NCBI GenBank assembly: GCA_016946835.1
Contig: JACVTC010000024.1
Coordinates: 871,001-935,000, forward strand
DNA from: Neocallimastix lanati (nom. inval.)
Taxonomy: Eukaryota > Neocallimastigomycota > Neocallimastigomycetes > Neocallimastigales > Neocallimastigaceae
Length of the DNA: 64,000 nt
Reading direction: 5' to 3'
Each line of letters starts with the position of its first letter. Position 1 is the first letter of the stretch. The notes beneath the pieces are model-generated. The model did not search any database. It was not told the DNA's origin and saw only the letters and a program-made list of their open reading frames with translations. Both the position numbers and the translations under genes were made by a program. Below are positions 48,501 through 64,000 of the stretch, piece by piece.

Positions 48501-49531
48501 ACTTGATAAATAACTTTTATTATTTGTTTAATAAATTCTAAAAATAAATATTTGTGAAATTCTTCATTATTTAAGGTTTAAATATATACATTATTGATTT
48601 TTTGATATTAAAAATGCTTTTCTTTATTCTTATTCTTATTATTTTGTTTTTTATTGTCTTGAATATTTATCTCTTGATATTATTAATTATATTTAAATGA
48701 ATTTTATTTTAATTCCAAAATCTATAATAATTTTTATTTTTTTTATTATTGAAAAAAAAAAAATTTTTTTAAAAAAATTTTATTTATTAAAAATTTAATT
48801 TATAATAAATATTAAAATGAATAATACATTTAAAATATCAAAAAAAATTATTATATAAAAATTAAAAATCTTAAATAAAAAAATAAAAATTCTTTAATTG
48901 ATATAATAATGTGATTGGTTTTTTTTTTTTCTGTTTGAAAAGAAAAAAAAGAATAAAAATTTCTCAAAATTTTTATTAAATTATTAATATATATATATAT
49001 AAAAAAAAGATAAAAATTTGTCCTTTACTTTTTAAAATTTCATTATACAAAATTAAATTTTTAAAAATTATAATTTTATTCTTTTTAACAAAATTAAAAT
49101 TTTTCTTTTTCTTTTTATTATAGCTTATAAATATATATATAAAAAATTTTTTTATGTTAGATATTTGTTATGTTGTATATAATTTTTGGTTATAACTATT
49201 AAAGAATTGTCCTCTGGGTACTTTAAATATTTTTATTAAAAATTGACTTAGCAATTTTTTTTTTTTTTATGAAAATTAAATTATAATAATCACATTGATA
49301 ACAATAAAAAATATTTCATCTATTAACATAATAAATAAAAGAAAAGAAAAGAAAAGAAAAGAAAGGAATAAAAAAATTATATATATATTTATACATTTAT
49401 ATGTATATATATTATTTTATCATTCTATTTGCATACTTTTAAATATTAAATATTAAATTTTAGTTGATAAATATCTTTTTATTATCATTATTATCATTAT
49501 TATTTATTATCATTATTATAATAAAAAAAAA
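48501..49531. promoter_or_regulatory. Shared upstream region of divergent GPATCH1 and ATR
   Basis: About 1.03 kb between the two start codons, which point away from each other. It must contain both promoters and leaders. It is AT-rich with no clear factor site; a stretch around 49190-49230 (CTATTAAAGAATTGTCCTCT GGGTACTTTAAA) is the only mixed-composition spot. An AAAAG run lies at about 49338-49364. The ATR start has an A-rich context (AAAAAAAATG). Confidence 0.5.

Positions 49532-64000
<14,469 letters not shown>

Overview
The window is nuclear DNA from an extremely AT-rich eukaryote with short, numerous introns. Long A/T homopolymers, ATT/AAT microsatellites and AT minisatellites fill almost everything outside exons. 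The gene content (fungal-type REI1, GPATCH1, UBE2C and ATR orthologues, plus two intronless genes of bacterial type) and the composition fit an anaerobic gut fungus (Neocallimastigomycota) best. Another very AT-rich protist or early-diverging fungus cannot be excluded from sequence alone.

Layout. 1-4.6 kb: the 3' part of a Ty3/Gypsy LTR retrotransposon, with gag cut by the window edge and an intact-looking pol joined to it by a textbook -1 frameshift signal. 4.6-9.6 kb: AT-rich DNA holding decayed fragments (a PARP-type zinc-finger-like remnant, two copies of the REI1 3' flank, and a dispersed poly(A) retroelement) and a 592-bp perfect TTA microsatellite. 9.6-12.1 kb: a broken LINE on the minus strand, with the microsatellite at its 3' end. 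12.5-13.7 kb: an intronless REI1/ZNF622-type ribosome-biogenesis gene. 17.2-19.0 kb: its paralogue, the same protein split by three introns. 22.1-23.0 kb: an alpha/beta-hydrolase-fold gene of bacterial type. 23.7-26.1 kb: three divergent, same-orientation copies of the dispersed retroelement. 27.2-28.5 kb: a membrane acyltransferase-3 gene. 31.3-32.6 kb: a seven-exon UBE2C-type ubiquitin-conjugating enzyme. 32.6-43.1 kb: about 10.5 kb without a recognisable gene, largely AT minisatellite. 43.1-48.5 kb: GPATCH1 (13 exons, minus strand). 49.5 kb to the window end: ATR/MEC1/Rad3 checkpoint kinase (31 exons read here, plus strand), cut at its catalytic loop. GPATCH1 and ATR are divergent and share about 1 kb of upstream DNA.

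The conserved genes are housekeeping: 60S subunit maturation (REI1 pair), pre-mRNA splicing (GPATCH1), mitotic ubiquitination (UBE2C) and DNA-damage signalling (ATR). They do not form a pathway or operon. I rebuilt the multi-exon genes by hand from splice sites, and the reading frame closes across every exon of UBE2C (153 aa), GPATCH1 (987 aa), the spliced REI1 copy (391 aa) and ATR (2549 aa so far). I saw no CRISPR array, rRNA or tRNA gene, and no new multi-gene system. The most interesting signals are the gag-pol frameshift element, the intronless/intron-bearing REI1 pair, the LINE-microsatellite junction, and the family of 5'-truncated retroelements.
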